A stretch of 64,000 bases of DNA from Prorocentrum cordatum. Its lineage: Eukaryota > Sar > Dinophyceae > Prorocentrales > Prorocentraceae. The notes below the pieces were generated by a model. It was not told the origin of the DNA. It searched no databases and saw only the letters and a list, made by a program, of their open reading frames with translations. Where the stretch lies: contig CAUYUJ010002101.1 in NCBI GenBank assembly GCA_963575745.1, positions 29,417-93,416 of the forward strand. Direction: 5' to 3'. Positions within the stretch are counted from its first letter, which is position 1. Each line of letters starts with the position of its first letter. The translations under genes and the position numbers were made by a program. This document shows positions 54,878 through 64,000 of the stretch, piece after piece.

Positions 54878-54919
<42 letters not shown>

Positions 54920-54984
54920 TCATCATCATCATTCTGTCTCTCATCATCATATTGATGCGGCGAAGGCCCCTTGATGAGGGCAAG
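54401..54984. repeat. CCAAGA repeat, then (GGA)n and (ATC)n microsatellites
   Basis: Six or so CCAAGATGGCC-like units at 54410-54500; GGA at 54641-54705; ATC at 54706-54950. Confidence 0.85.
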
Positions 54985-57900
54985 TCGTTCCAGGCGCTGT
55001 CGCGCGCTCCAGGGCGCTCCCTCGGCGCTCCGGTGCGTTCCCGCGGCGCTTCCCAGGCAGCTTCCCCAGCGCTACTCGTCCCAACGCCCCAGCGCTCCCC
55101 AGCGCTCCCACAAGCCCCGCGGGTTCCCCGGCGCCCGTGCGCGCTCCCCGCGCTCCAGTCATTCCCGGCGGTCCCCAGCGTCCAGGCGGCCCCAAGCGCT
55201 CACATGCGCTCCCCGAGCGCTCCCAAGCGCACCCAAGCGTTCTCAAGCGCTCCCAAGCGCTCCCAAGCGCTCCCAGGCGCTCCCAGGCGTTCCCAGGCGC
55301 TCCCAGGCGCTCCCAAGCGCTCCCAGGCGCTCCCAAGCGCTCCCCGGCGCCCGGGGGCGCGTCCCGGCGCTCCCAAGCGCTCCCAGGCGCTGCCAACCGC
55401 TCCGAAGCGCTCCCCAGCTTGCGAGCGCTTGAGAGCACTTGGCAGTTGCGAGGGGGCGCCAAGCCCGCCCCCTCGCGCTCCCCCTCCGCGCCGAACTTCG
55501 AAAGCGAAACCTTTTGTGAGTGCAGGTCGGCAGCGCGCTGCCTTGCGTGGCGCTTGAGCGTTGGAGGTCTCCTGGAGCGCTCGCGTCATGAGATGTGCAG
55601 TGCGGCTGTTGCGCTAAGTTTTTCCTTTCGCCAAGCGCTCCTAACCGGTGCCAGGCGCGTTCAAGCGCTCCCAGGCGCTCCCAAGCGCTCCAAAGCGCTC
55701 CCAGGCGCTCCCAAGCGCTCCCAGGCGCTCCCGGCCACTCAAGCGCTCCCAAGCGCTTTCAATCGCTCCCAAGCGCTCCCAGACGCTCCCAGGCGCTCCC
55801 AAGCGCTCCCAAGCGCTCCAAGCGGTTCCAAACGCTCCCAAGCGCTCCCAGGCGCTCCCAGGCGTTCCCAAGCGCTCCCACGCGCTCCCAGGCGCTCCGG
55901 GGCGCTCCCTGGCGCCCGGGGGCCCTCTTCGGCGCTCCCAAGCGCTCCCAAGCGCTTCCAAGCGCTCCCAGGCGCTCCCAAGCGCTCCCAAGCGCCCCAG
56001 GGCGCTCCCTGGCGCCCGGGGGCGCTCTCCGGCGCTCCCAGGCGCTCCCAAGCGCTCCCAAGCGCCCCCCGAGCGCTCCCAAGCGCTCCCAAGCGCTCCC
56101 AAGCGTTCCCAAGCGCTCCCATGCGCTCCCAAGCGCTGCCAAGCGCGCTCCCAGGCGCTCACCCCAACTAATTCCGCCGGTACCCTCGAAAAAGTGGGGG
56201 CCATACACCCCACGCCAATCGCTCTGTTGCCTATTTTACCCTTGTTACATCTCCGAAATCCCGGAACCCCCACAACCGCGCCCTAGTCGCTCCCCAGGCG
56301 ATTCCCAAGCGCACCCTAGCGTTCTCAAGCGCTCCCAGGCGCTCCTCAGCGTTCCCAGGCGCCCCCAAGCGCTGCCAAGCGCTCCGAAGCGCTCCCATGC
56401 TTGCAAGCGCTTGGGAGCACTTGGCAGTTGCGAGGGGGCGCCAAGCCCTCGCGCTCCCCCTCCGCGCCGGCGCGCTCCCAGGCGTTCCCAGGCGCTCCCA
56501 AGCACTCCGGGGCGCTCCATGGCGCTTCCCATGCGCTCCCAAGCGCTCCAAGCGCTCCCAAGCGCTCCCAGGCGCGTCCCGCGCTTCCCAGGCTGGGCGC
56601 TCCCAAGGCTTTTCCCAACGGGGGGGCGTGCCCCCCCCCGGCGCTCCCAGGCGCTCCCAGGCGCTCCCAAGCGCTCCCAGGCGCTCCCAGGCGCTCCCGA
56701 GCGCTCCAGGGCGCTCCCCGGCGCCCGGGTGCGTTCCCCGGCGCTCCCAGGCGCTCCCAAGCGCTCCCAAGCGCCCCCAGGCGCTCCCAAGCGCTCCCAA
56801 GCCCCGGCGGGGTCCCCGGCGCCCGGGCGCGCTCCCCGGCGCTCCCAGGCAGTCCCGGGCGGTCCCAAGCGGTCCAGGCGGCCCCAAGCGCTCACAGGCG
56901 CTCCCCGAGCGCTCCCAAGCGCACCCAAGCGTTCTCAAGCGCTCCCAAGCGCTCCCAAGCGCTCCCAGGCGCTCCCAGGCGTTCCCAGGCGCTCCCAGGC
57001 GCCCCCAAGCGCTCCCAGGCGCTCCCAAGCGCTCCCCGGCGCCCGGGGGCGCGACCCGGCGCTCCCAAGCGCTCCCAGGCGCTGCCAACCGCTCCGAAGC
57101 GCTCCCAAGCTTGCGAGCGCTTGAGAGCACTTGGCAGTTGCGAGGGGGCGCCAAGCCCGCCCCCTCGCGCTCCCCCTCCGCGCCGAACTTCGAAGCGCAA
57201 CCTTTTGGGTGTGCAGTTCGCAGCGCGCTGCTGACCGTGGCGCTTGAGCGTTGTGAGGTCTCCTGGAGCGCTCGCGTCATGAGATGTGCAGTGCGGCTGT
57301 TGCGCTAAGTTTTACCTTTCGCCAAGCGCTCCCAACCGGTGCCAGGCGCGTTCAAGCGCTCCCAGGCGCTCCCAAGCGCTCCAAAGCGCTCCCAGGCGCT
57401 CCCAGGCGCTCCCAAGCGCTCCCAGGCGCTCCCGGCCACTCAAGCGCTCCCAAGCGCTTTCAAGCGCTCCCAAGCGCTCCCAGGCGCTCCCAGGCGCTCC
57501 CAAGCGCTCCCAAGCGCTCCAAGCGGTTCCAAACGCTCCCAAGCGCTCCCGGGCCAGGCGCTCCCAGGCGTTTCCAAGCGCTCCCACGCGCTCCCAAGCG
57601 CTCCGGGGCGCTCCCTGGCGCCCGGGGGCGCTCTTCGGCGCTCCCAAGCGCTCCCAGGCGCTTCCAAGCGCTCCCAGGCGCTCCCAAGCGCTCCCAAGCG
57701 CCCCAGGGCGCTCCCTGGCGCCCGGGGGCGCTCTCCGGCGCTCCCAGGCGCTCCCAAGCGCTCCCAAGCGCTCTCCGAACGCTCCCAAGCGCTCCCAAGC
57801 GCTCCCAAGCGTTCCCAAGCGCTCCCATGCGCTCCCAAGCGCTGCCAAGCGCGCTCCCAGGCGCTCCCACGCGCCCCTAGGCGCTCCCAGGCGATCCCAA

Positions 57901-58522
57901 GCGCACCCAAGCGTTCTCAAGCGCTCCCAGGCGCTCCTAAGCGCTCCCAGGCGCTCCCAAGCGCTGCCAAGCGCTCCCAAGCGCTCCCATGCTTGCGAGC
58001 GCCTGGGAGCACTTGGCAGTTGCGAGGGGGCGCCAAGCCCGCCCCCTCGCGCTCCCCCTCCGCGCCGGCGCTCCCAGGCGCTCCCAAGCGCTCCCAAGCG
58101 CTCCCAAGCGCCCCCTGGCGCCCGGGAGCGTTCCCCGGCGCTATCAAGCGCTCCCGGGCGTTCCCAAGCGCTCCCAAGCGTTTCCAAGCGCTCCCAGGCG
58201 CTCCCAAGCGTTCCCAAGCGCTCCCAGGCGCTCCCAAGCGCTCCCAGGCGCTCCCAAGCGCTCCTGGGCGTTGCCAAGCGCTTTCAAGCGCTCCCAGGCG
58301 CTGCCAAGCGCTGCCAGGCGCTGCCAAGCGCTCCCACGCGCTCCGAGGCGCTCCTAGGCGCTCCCGGGCGCTCCCAGGCGCTCCCAGGCGCTCCCAAGCG
58401 CTCCCAGGCGCTTCCAAGCGTTTCCTTTCCTATGCCCTCCCAGGCGCTCCCAAGCGCTCCCCAGGCGCTCCCAAGCGGTCCCAAGCGCTTCCAAGCGCTC
58501 CCAGGCGCTCCCAGGCGCTGCT
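54985..58522. repeat. 10-bp minisatellite, large array, two higher-order copies
   Basis: Same unit and inserts as 4340-6385. The 220-bp insert of 5005-5228 recurs at about 55418-55645 and 57108-57335, and its short form at 56395-56470 and 57990-58070. The interval 57110-58522 is nearly identical to 5000-6385, and 56640-57110 to 4560-5000. Two unique interruptions lie at about 56159-56285 (AT-richer, TAATTCCGCCGGTACC) and 56575-56640. Confidence 0.95.
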
Positions 58523-58851
58523 CGGAAATTCGAAATGCAAACCAAGAGATCACCCTGCGAGCAAGATGCGGCTCCGAGAAATAGAAAGTTCATCCCCCCA
58601 TGCGAAGGGGGGCGAAGGGGGGTAGATTGACAGATGGATGACGCCCGAAGATGATCCGCCAGAAAGACCTTCCCCCCATGAGAAGGGGGGAAAGAGGGGG
58701 GTAGAAGAACCCTAAACCCTAAAGGGGTACTTTTGGGTGGGGGGTGGGAACGGGAACGAATAGCAGCCGACCCCCCCAACCTCTCGAAGGAGGGGGGGTC
58801 GAGCTGCTTCCGCCCAGCGAGGCCCTAAACCCTAAACCCTAAACCCTAAAC
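58523..58851. repeat. Module A, copy 3, with (CCCTAAA)4
   Basis: Near-identical to 6386-6695, ending in four telomere units at 58823-58851, which run into coding sequence instead of a leader. Confidence 0.85.
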
Positions 58852-59036
58852 CAAACATCCAGTCCTCATCAGCGTGGCCCGCTCCGTTGGCGTGTTGATG
58901 TGCACGGATATCTCAGCATTCTGCGTGGCGAGCTCGTGCGACTCTGGTCCGTGGTTCCTCCAGATCGGGTCGAGTGCATCCAAGAACCTGAGCGTGCGCG
59001 CGTTCGTGCGTTCATGGTGCGCCACCCCACCCCCAC
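58852..59036 (-). pseudogene. Exon fragment truncated by telomere repeat
   Basis: Minus-strand segment after acceptor CTTAG (59037-59038): GGGGVAHHERTNARTLRFLD, ALDPIWRNHGPESHELAT, QNAEISVHINTPTERATLMR, TGCLV, with strong GC at third positions. The frame then meets GGTTTAGGG and stops at TAG inside the telomere repeat. No other exon of the gene is seen upstream on the minus strand, and the downstream part is replaced by (TTTAGGG). Not a family I recognise. The coding call rests on composition and frame only. Confidence 0.5.
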
Positions 59037-59272
59037 CTAAGCCCATTGTAATAACATGTAATGGTTCATGGCAATGGCAAGTGAACAATGGGATTTCCAA
59101 AGTGCCATCCCTCTCTACGGCGGTTCCCAGACTGAGCTATATTGTGGTTGGCTTGTCGGCTCAATGTTCGATGATCCTCCTCCTCATCTTCCTCCTCATC
59201 CCCCCCATCTTCCGACACCCCCCCCCCCCCCCACACACACACACACGCACACGCACACGCCCCCACCCCCCC

Positions 59273-59307
<35 letters not shown>

Positions 59308-60515
59308 CTTCTCATGATGCTCCTCCTCTCTGCTCATCACCCTTCTCCTCCACATCCCCATCCTTCCTCCGCACCCATTCCCCGCCCCCATCAATCCCTC
59401 CACCGCATCCTCCTCATCCGCCTCTTCCTCGTCTTCGTCCTCATCCTCGTCCTCTTCCTGCTCCTCCTCCGCCCCCTCCGCCTATTCCCCGTCCTCGTCA
59501 TCATTCTGCTCATCCTCAGTCCTCTTCAGTCCTTCTCCGCTCTCTCTCACGCTCTCTCTTTCTATGTATCTCCATCTCTTCCCCCTCTTCTTCTTCCTCT
59601 TCCTCCTCCCCCCCCCCTCTCTTCTCCACCTCCTCCACGTCGTCGCCCCCCCTCCTCGTTCCCACTCCCCATCCTCCTGCTCCTCCTCCTCGTTCGCATC
59701 CTCCTCCTCCTCCATCATCCTAATCCTCCACCCCCTCCTCCGCCCTCCTCCTTCTCCCCTGCTCCTCCTCCTCCATCGTCTTCCGCGCGCCCCCCCCCCC
59801 CCCCCCCCCCCTCGCCATCCGCATCGTGCGTCTTCCTCCGCCCCCTCTACCCTCTCATCAGTCTCCTTATCGCCACTCCCGCATCATTCTTCCGCGCGTC
59901 CTCTCGCATGCGCCATTTCATGGTAGTTATGGCCCTGTCGCTTTTCGTAGCCCCTTCCCCCCCACCCCCCTCCGCATCATCTCTCTCGGCGCAATATCCA
60001 TGCTTCCCTCCTCTCCTCCCTCATCATCCCCTCTCTCGTCCTCCAACCCCTCACCCCCTCCCCCCCTCACCCCTTCTCCTCGTATCCTCCTCCTCGCCCC
60101 CCCCATCTCCTCCTCGTCCGCCTCGGCACCGCCAGCCAGCGGCTTCGTCGTCCCCCTCGTCGTCGTATTCATCGCTGATCTCATCATGGTTTACCAGCCT
60201 CGCCCGCGCAGCCCCCCCCCCCCCCTCCCCCCGCCCCCCGAACTACTTGCGGTCGCGGGCGCCGCGACGAAGAGCGGCCAGCTCGAGGCCCCCGCGCGGC
60301 CGCGTGCGCCACCCCAAGGGGTTCCCAGAAGAGAGGCGGAGAAAGGATGGAGAGAGCAGGAGGGAGGGCGGAGGGCGGGATGGAGCGAGGGCGGGGTGGA
60401 TGGACGGATGCCTGGAGGGGGGGAGGGGGGGCGGGGGGGGGGGGGGGGCGAGGGAGGGAGGAGGAGGGGGAAGAGACGGATGAACGACGACACCAGACCA
60501 GTGGGTGTCGGGGCA
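59037..60515. repeat. Spacer with (CA)n and long CTC/TCC tract
   Basis: (CA)n at 59229-59305, C/T-rich sequence from 59310 to 60240, with C runs at 59790-59810 and 60212-60230 and a G run at 60415-60450. The open frames (mostly P, S, H) are artefacts. Confidence 0.8.
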
Positions 60516-60917
60516 CACTGGCGGCTCACCGACGGCTCACCGACGGCTCACCGATGGCTCACCGATGGCTCGCCGATGGCTCGCCGACGGCTCCGCGGCT
60601 CACTTGGCTGATCGAGTCACCCCCCGCCTCCGCCCGCTACTCTCCTGCTCATCGCCTTCCCTCCTCATCCCCCCCCCTCCGTCTCCTCCCTCCTCCTCTC
60701 CTCCTCGCCCCCCCCCCCTCCTCCTCCTCATCCTCATCGGTCTCCCCCGCCCCCCTCCTTCCTCCGCGTCCACCGCCACGTCAGCCCCCTCGCATTTCTC
60801 GTCATCGTCATCTTCGCCATCCTCACCCGCATCCCCCGTGCTTTCCGCTCAGCGTCATCATTGTTCCGTGGGTTCCCCCCCCATTCTCCCTGACCGCATT
60901 CTCAGGGCCACCCTCGA
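60516..60917. repeat. 12-bp tandem repeat GGCTCACCGAYG and C/T tract
   Basis: About seven units of GGCTCACCGACG/GGCTCGCCGATG at 60523-60602, then C/T-rich sequence to 60900. A related but scattered form is at 63000-63140. Confidence 0.8.
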
Positions 60918-62105
60918 CTACCCAATGCTAACTGGCTGGCGAACGCACGCGGGCCAGAAGGCACCGTGCACGCGCGCGCGTGCACGCGAGAACTCGAAGG
61001 AGTACATGTTCATCTTAGTTGCCGAGCACAGTGGACAAGGATGGCAGTTGTGGCCCCACGTAGGCACACAATGCAAACTTGCTAATCCTTCCCAGTCACA
61101 CATAAGCCAACACAAGGCAGCCTTGAACCCCATGGGCTGTCCAGCTCGTGCTGCAACGTGATCCGCGCCGTCGGGCCACGGCCCGCCAACCCACGGTAAC
61201 GATGGGAAAGTCCCTGACTCTATGGGGCTCCAAACACCATTGCAGCATCGTAAACAATCTCTGGTAGCCACAGAACCCTCGGCACCCACATTTGCACGCC
61301 AGGTGCTTGCGAAATTCCAAACCAATGTGTCGAACTCCTGTTAGAACGTTAATCAATGAAATAATCAGTGTTGGCCTCTGTCGCCCTGCCCCCGCCGCGC
61401 CGCCGCACTGGGCGGCGTCTGCAAACGCGGCAGTCGGCACAGCGAGTTCTTCTGGATCTGCATCTAGATAGACTGGGTGCTCGGTGAACACTCCGGGCCA
61501 CGCGCGTGCGTTGACGAGCGATCTCATCTCGGCGAATGCCAGCGGCCTGCCCACGATCTCATCGTGGAGGAGCTCGTGCAGGGGCCGCGCTAGCATGTCG
61601 TAGTTGGTTCTCTGAGCCTTGATCCTGGACTGTATCGGGACCTGCAATGGGACAGGTGGCACCTTCCGAATACCATTCCTATCAAGTACGCGTTCAATAT
61701 GCTTCTGGTACCACCCTGTGCTCCCCGCCGGGTTGGGCTCCACCCCCGCTCGCCACAGTCACCAGCGGCGCCAGCCTCGCTGGCAGAATGCGCCAACTCG
61801 CGAAATGCTCGTGCCGTTCGGATCCCAGACGCATACAACAGTTGAAGATGTCCAGTGAACTCGGCACCAGCCTCGGCTTGCGTGCGAGCCAAGTCTGCAG
61901 GGCCTGTGGGCGACGGGTGCATGCGTCTCCGCCTGTCGGATGACACAGCAATCACATTTTGAGCCTGACGCGACAACGCGGAGCAGGGCACATGCCGTGC
62001 GGGGTTGGGGGCTGAGACAGGGCGACGCAGCTCGGCAATGCAAGGCAGTGGAAATGGCATGGGAGCGGTTGAGGGGCGCCATCCCTGAGACCCCAACAAG
62101 AACAC
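60918..62105 (-). pseudogene. Frameshifted relative of the 14.4-17.3 kb gene
   Basis: Three minus-strand frames together follow the order of exons 1-2 of the 14426-17273 gene. 62105-61740: EAGAEFTGHLQLLYASGIRT, FRELAHSASEAGAAG (compare EAGENLIQCLLELYARC, ISHYASKAGAVGG). 61740-61230: GWYQKHIERVL, LINVLTGVRHIGLEFRKHL, CKCGCRGFCGYQRLFTMLQW (compare CGCGCKGWDTLFHIFTMLRW). 61230-60918: CHPCPLCSATKMNMYSF (compare HPCPMC). The frame changes near 61740 and near 61230 without plausible introns, so I call it a pseudogene; sequence error is the alternative. Exon 3 (CIDTLHTLHLGV part) is absent. Confidence 0.6.
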
Positions 62106-63411
62106 TGATGCGTTGCAGGAGTGGCGCGCTCAGCGGGGGGACTGAATTTGACGACGCCACAGGGTGGTAAGCCCCAACCCCAGAGGCAAGGATCTGACCC
62201 AAGTCATTCCAACAGAGGCGTAAGGACTGGCGGTCGAATGCATAGATATGACAAAAACTCTGATCTCCCTCGCGTTCGCCTCGTGTTTATCCCCTGCGTC
62301 GTACTATTCGTCATCAGTCTCCTCCCTCATCACCCTCGCATGCCTCAGACCATCGCATCATGCCAACATTTCGCCTCATCATCGTATCCCTCCTCATCCT
62401 CGTCTGCATCGGATCATCTCATCATGCCATATTGGGACATCGGAAGATCTTCGAGTCGTCTAGGGGCTTCGGGGGCCTACAAGAAGCGACGCGCAAACTG
62501 AAAACAGACCTGGAGATTATCCGACAGGGCTTGGAGGGCTGGAGTTTTTCATGGGGAGTTGGTGGCGCGCTAGTATGCGGGGCCATTACGAGAAGGAGGG
62601 GAAGAAAGACGAGGCGTAGGAGGAGGAGGCGGAGGAAGAGGACGAGCAGGAGAAAAAACGAGGAGGAGGAGCGGCGTGGCAGGGGGGGCAGGAGCTTGTC
62701 TGCGCCAATAGACCAGACACTGTTGGCACTCCAACATGCACGATCAGCAGCCTCCTCTATCCATTCTGCGTGCTCAAGCACACAGCATTTTTTGTTTTTA
62801 TTTCGTCTTCTTCTTCTTTCGCTATGTTTCTGCAGCGCCGCCGCGGCCACATGCGATCATCCTTCGGGTCATAGGCAGAGGGCGAGGGCGCGTCACTCGC
62901 TGCGCGCTGACCGCGCTGTAACACTTCAAGACCACCAGAACGTGTGATAGTCAAAACTAGAATTTCTCTCAAAAAACTGCTCTGGAATCTGATTTCGGGG
63001 GGGCTCGCCGGTAGTTCACCGATCGGCTCACCGGTCGACTCACCAGTGAGCTCACCGATCTTTTTGGGGATGTCTCGAGCGATTTGGGGGGGCTCACCGA
63101 TGGCTCACTGATCGAGGCTCACCGGCATCTCACCGGTAGTTTTGGGGTCGTTTTTTTCTAGAATTCTGATGTAAATAAGTGGTTCGCTATCACGCTCGTC
63201 TGGTTCTTAGCGCAGCCCCTTCGCTGCGCAGACATGCAGGCCTGTTCTGACCAGCGTCTGAATGCGGTTCTCGGCTGCGCGCGCCTCCCGTCGCCACGCG
63301 TGCTGAGCCCGCGGCGTCGGCGTGCTCCAGAATGCCGATACCCCGCGTGCGCCGCGAAAGGCAGCGCGCGCCCGCGCAGATTGCAGGCGGCCGACAGGCA
63401 TTCGAAGCTAC
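62106..63411. repeat. Spacer
   Basis: Unique to about 62580, GGA tract at 62600-62690, unique to 62990, then scattered GGCTCACCGATCG/CTCACCGG words at 63000-63140. From 63210 to 63410 GC-rich 3' flank of the next gene. Nothing else supported. Confidence 0.5.
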
Positions 63412-64000
63412 TCAAGCGGCCTTCGGGCGCTTCTTCTTCTTCTTCTTACGCTCAGGCCCTGCACCCCCCCCCCCACGCGACGAAGACGCGGCAGCCTGCT
63501 GGGGGCCCTTGGTCACCGTCTTCTCGTTGGCCTGCAGCGCCTTGCCCAGGACCTCGCTCAGCTCGCTGGTAGCTTTCTGCGGGGGTCGCATCGTCGTCGT
63601 TCGCATCGCCTTATCGTTCCACCTCCTCCTCCTCCTCCTCCTCATCATCATCATCTGCCTCCTCCTCCGCCTCATCCTCTTCCTCCATCCTCACCGTTTC
63701 TTCAACATCCTCCTCCTCATCATCATCCCTCCTCCTCCTCCGCGCCTTCTCCGCGCCTCCTCCCCCTGCTCATCATGCCCCTCCTCATGCTCATCCCCCT
63801 CGCGTCCCCCTCGCATCCCCCTCATCATCCACATTCTCTGCGCGCTCCTCTTCCTCCTGCCTCGCCGTCGCCGCCCGCGTCGCCAGCGACCCCGCCGTCG
63901 CCGGGGTCGATCCTTCACGAGGGGCTGCAGCGCGCCGTTCCTCGCGATGATGTCGCTGCCGCTCAGGCGCGACTTGATCTGCGGGGGGGGGGGGGGGGGG
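63412..64000 (-). CDS. Last two exons of a minus-strand gene, 5'-partial
   Basis: Penultimate exon from the window edge to 63913: QIKSRLSGSDIIARNGALQP then LVK, donor GAAG|GATC. Last exon 63576-63412 after acceptor CCCGCAG: KATSELSEVLGKALQANEKT, VTKGPQQAAASSSRGGGG, and a basic end PERKKKKKKRPKAA, stop TGA. The 336-nt intron holds CTC/ATC microsatellite. The lysine-rich tail looks like a nuclear signal. Product not recognised; most of the gene lies outside the window. The poly-G run at the very end of the window is next to or in the exon. Confidence 0.6.

Noticed and set aside
54519-54983. Poly-Asp ORF
   Set aside because: Read-through of the ATC microsatellite.
59068-60483. 471-codon Pro/Ser/His-rich ORF
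   Set aside because: Composed of CA and CTC/TCC simple repeat.

Overview
The window looks like nuclear DNA of a dinoflagellate; I cannot name the species. Evidence: very GC-rich coding sequence; introns whose two ends carry the same AG|G or AG|GW word, so the cut point is ambiguous; plant-type telomere repeats (CCCTAAA/TTTAGGG) inside the sequence; a 13-nt relic of the dinoflagellate spliced leader upstream of one gene; and several protein families I know only from dinoflagellates. There is no operon, ribosome binding site, CRISPR array, tRNA or rRNA gene that I can support. Most long open frames in this window are read-through of tandem repeats and are left out.

Layout. 1-3603: 5'-partial Helitron-type Rep-helicase gene. 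3.6-12.6 kb: a mosaic of minisatellite arrays (10-, 13- and 53-bp units) separated by modules that pair hairpins with internal telomere repeats. 12.8-26.1 kb: five minus-strand genes: a C5-methyltransferase-like protein, a large dinoflagellate family protein with three exons, an intact 669-aa gag-like or regulatory protein of unknown function, a small multi-exon gene, and a two-exon acidic/lysine-rich protein. 26.1-31.5 kb: a second telomere-repeat/minisatellite mosaic and microsatellites. 31.8-53.3 kb: one minus-strand hypothetical gene, then four plus-strand genes: an eight-exon unknown gene, a second C5-methyltransferase-like gene, a transposase-like (DUF7869-like) gene and a zinc-ribbon gene. 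55-58.9 kb: a second copy of the 10-bp array block seen at 4.3-6.7 kb. 58.9-64 kb: an exon fragment fused to telomere repeat, a frameshifted copy of the 14-17 kb gene, and the last two exons of a minus-strand gene leaving the right edge.

How the parts relate. Two systems stand out. First, introns of unrelated genes (14-17 kb, 22-24 kb and 46-51 kb, plus an isolated copy at 41 kb) share the same 5' start (GACGCTTCGCG), near-identical terminal inverted repeats and homologous interiors: they look like introners, intron-making mobile elements. Second, internal telomere repeats form reusable cassettes in the order hairpin/telomere module, GC hairpin leader, minisatellite array. Two coding fragments end directly against telomere repeat, which suggests past telomere addition to broken DNA or rearrangement near chromosome ends. 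Exon joins were worked out by hand from reading frame; those marked approximate need transcript data.
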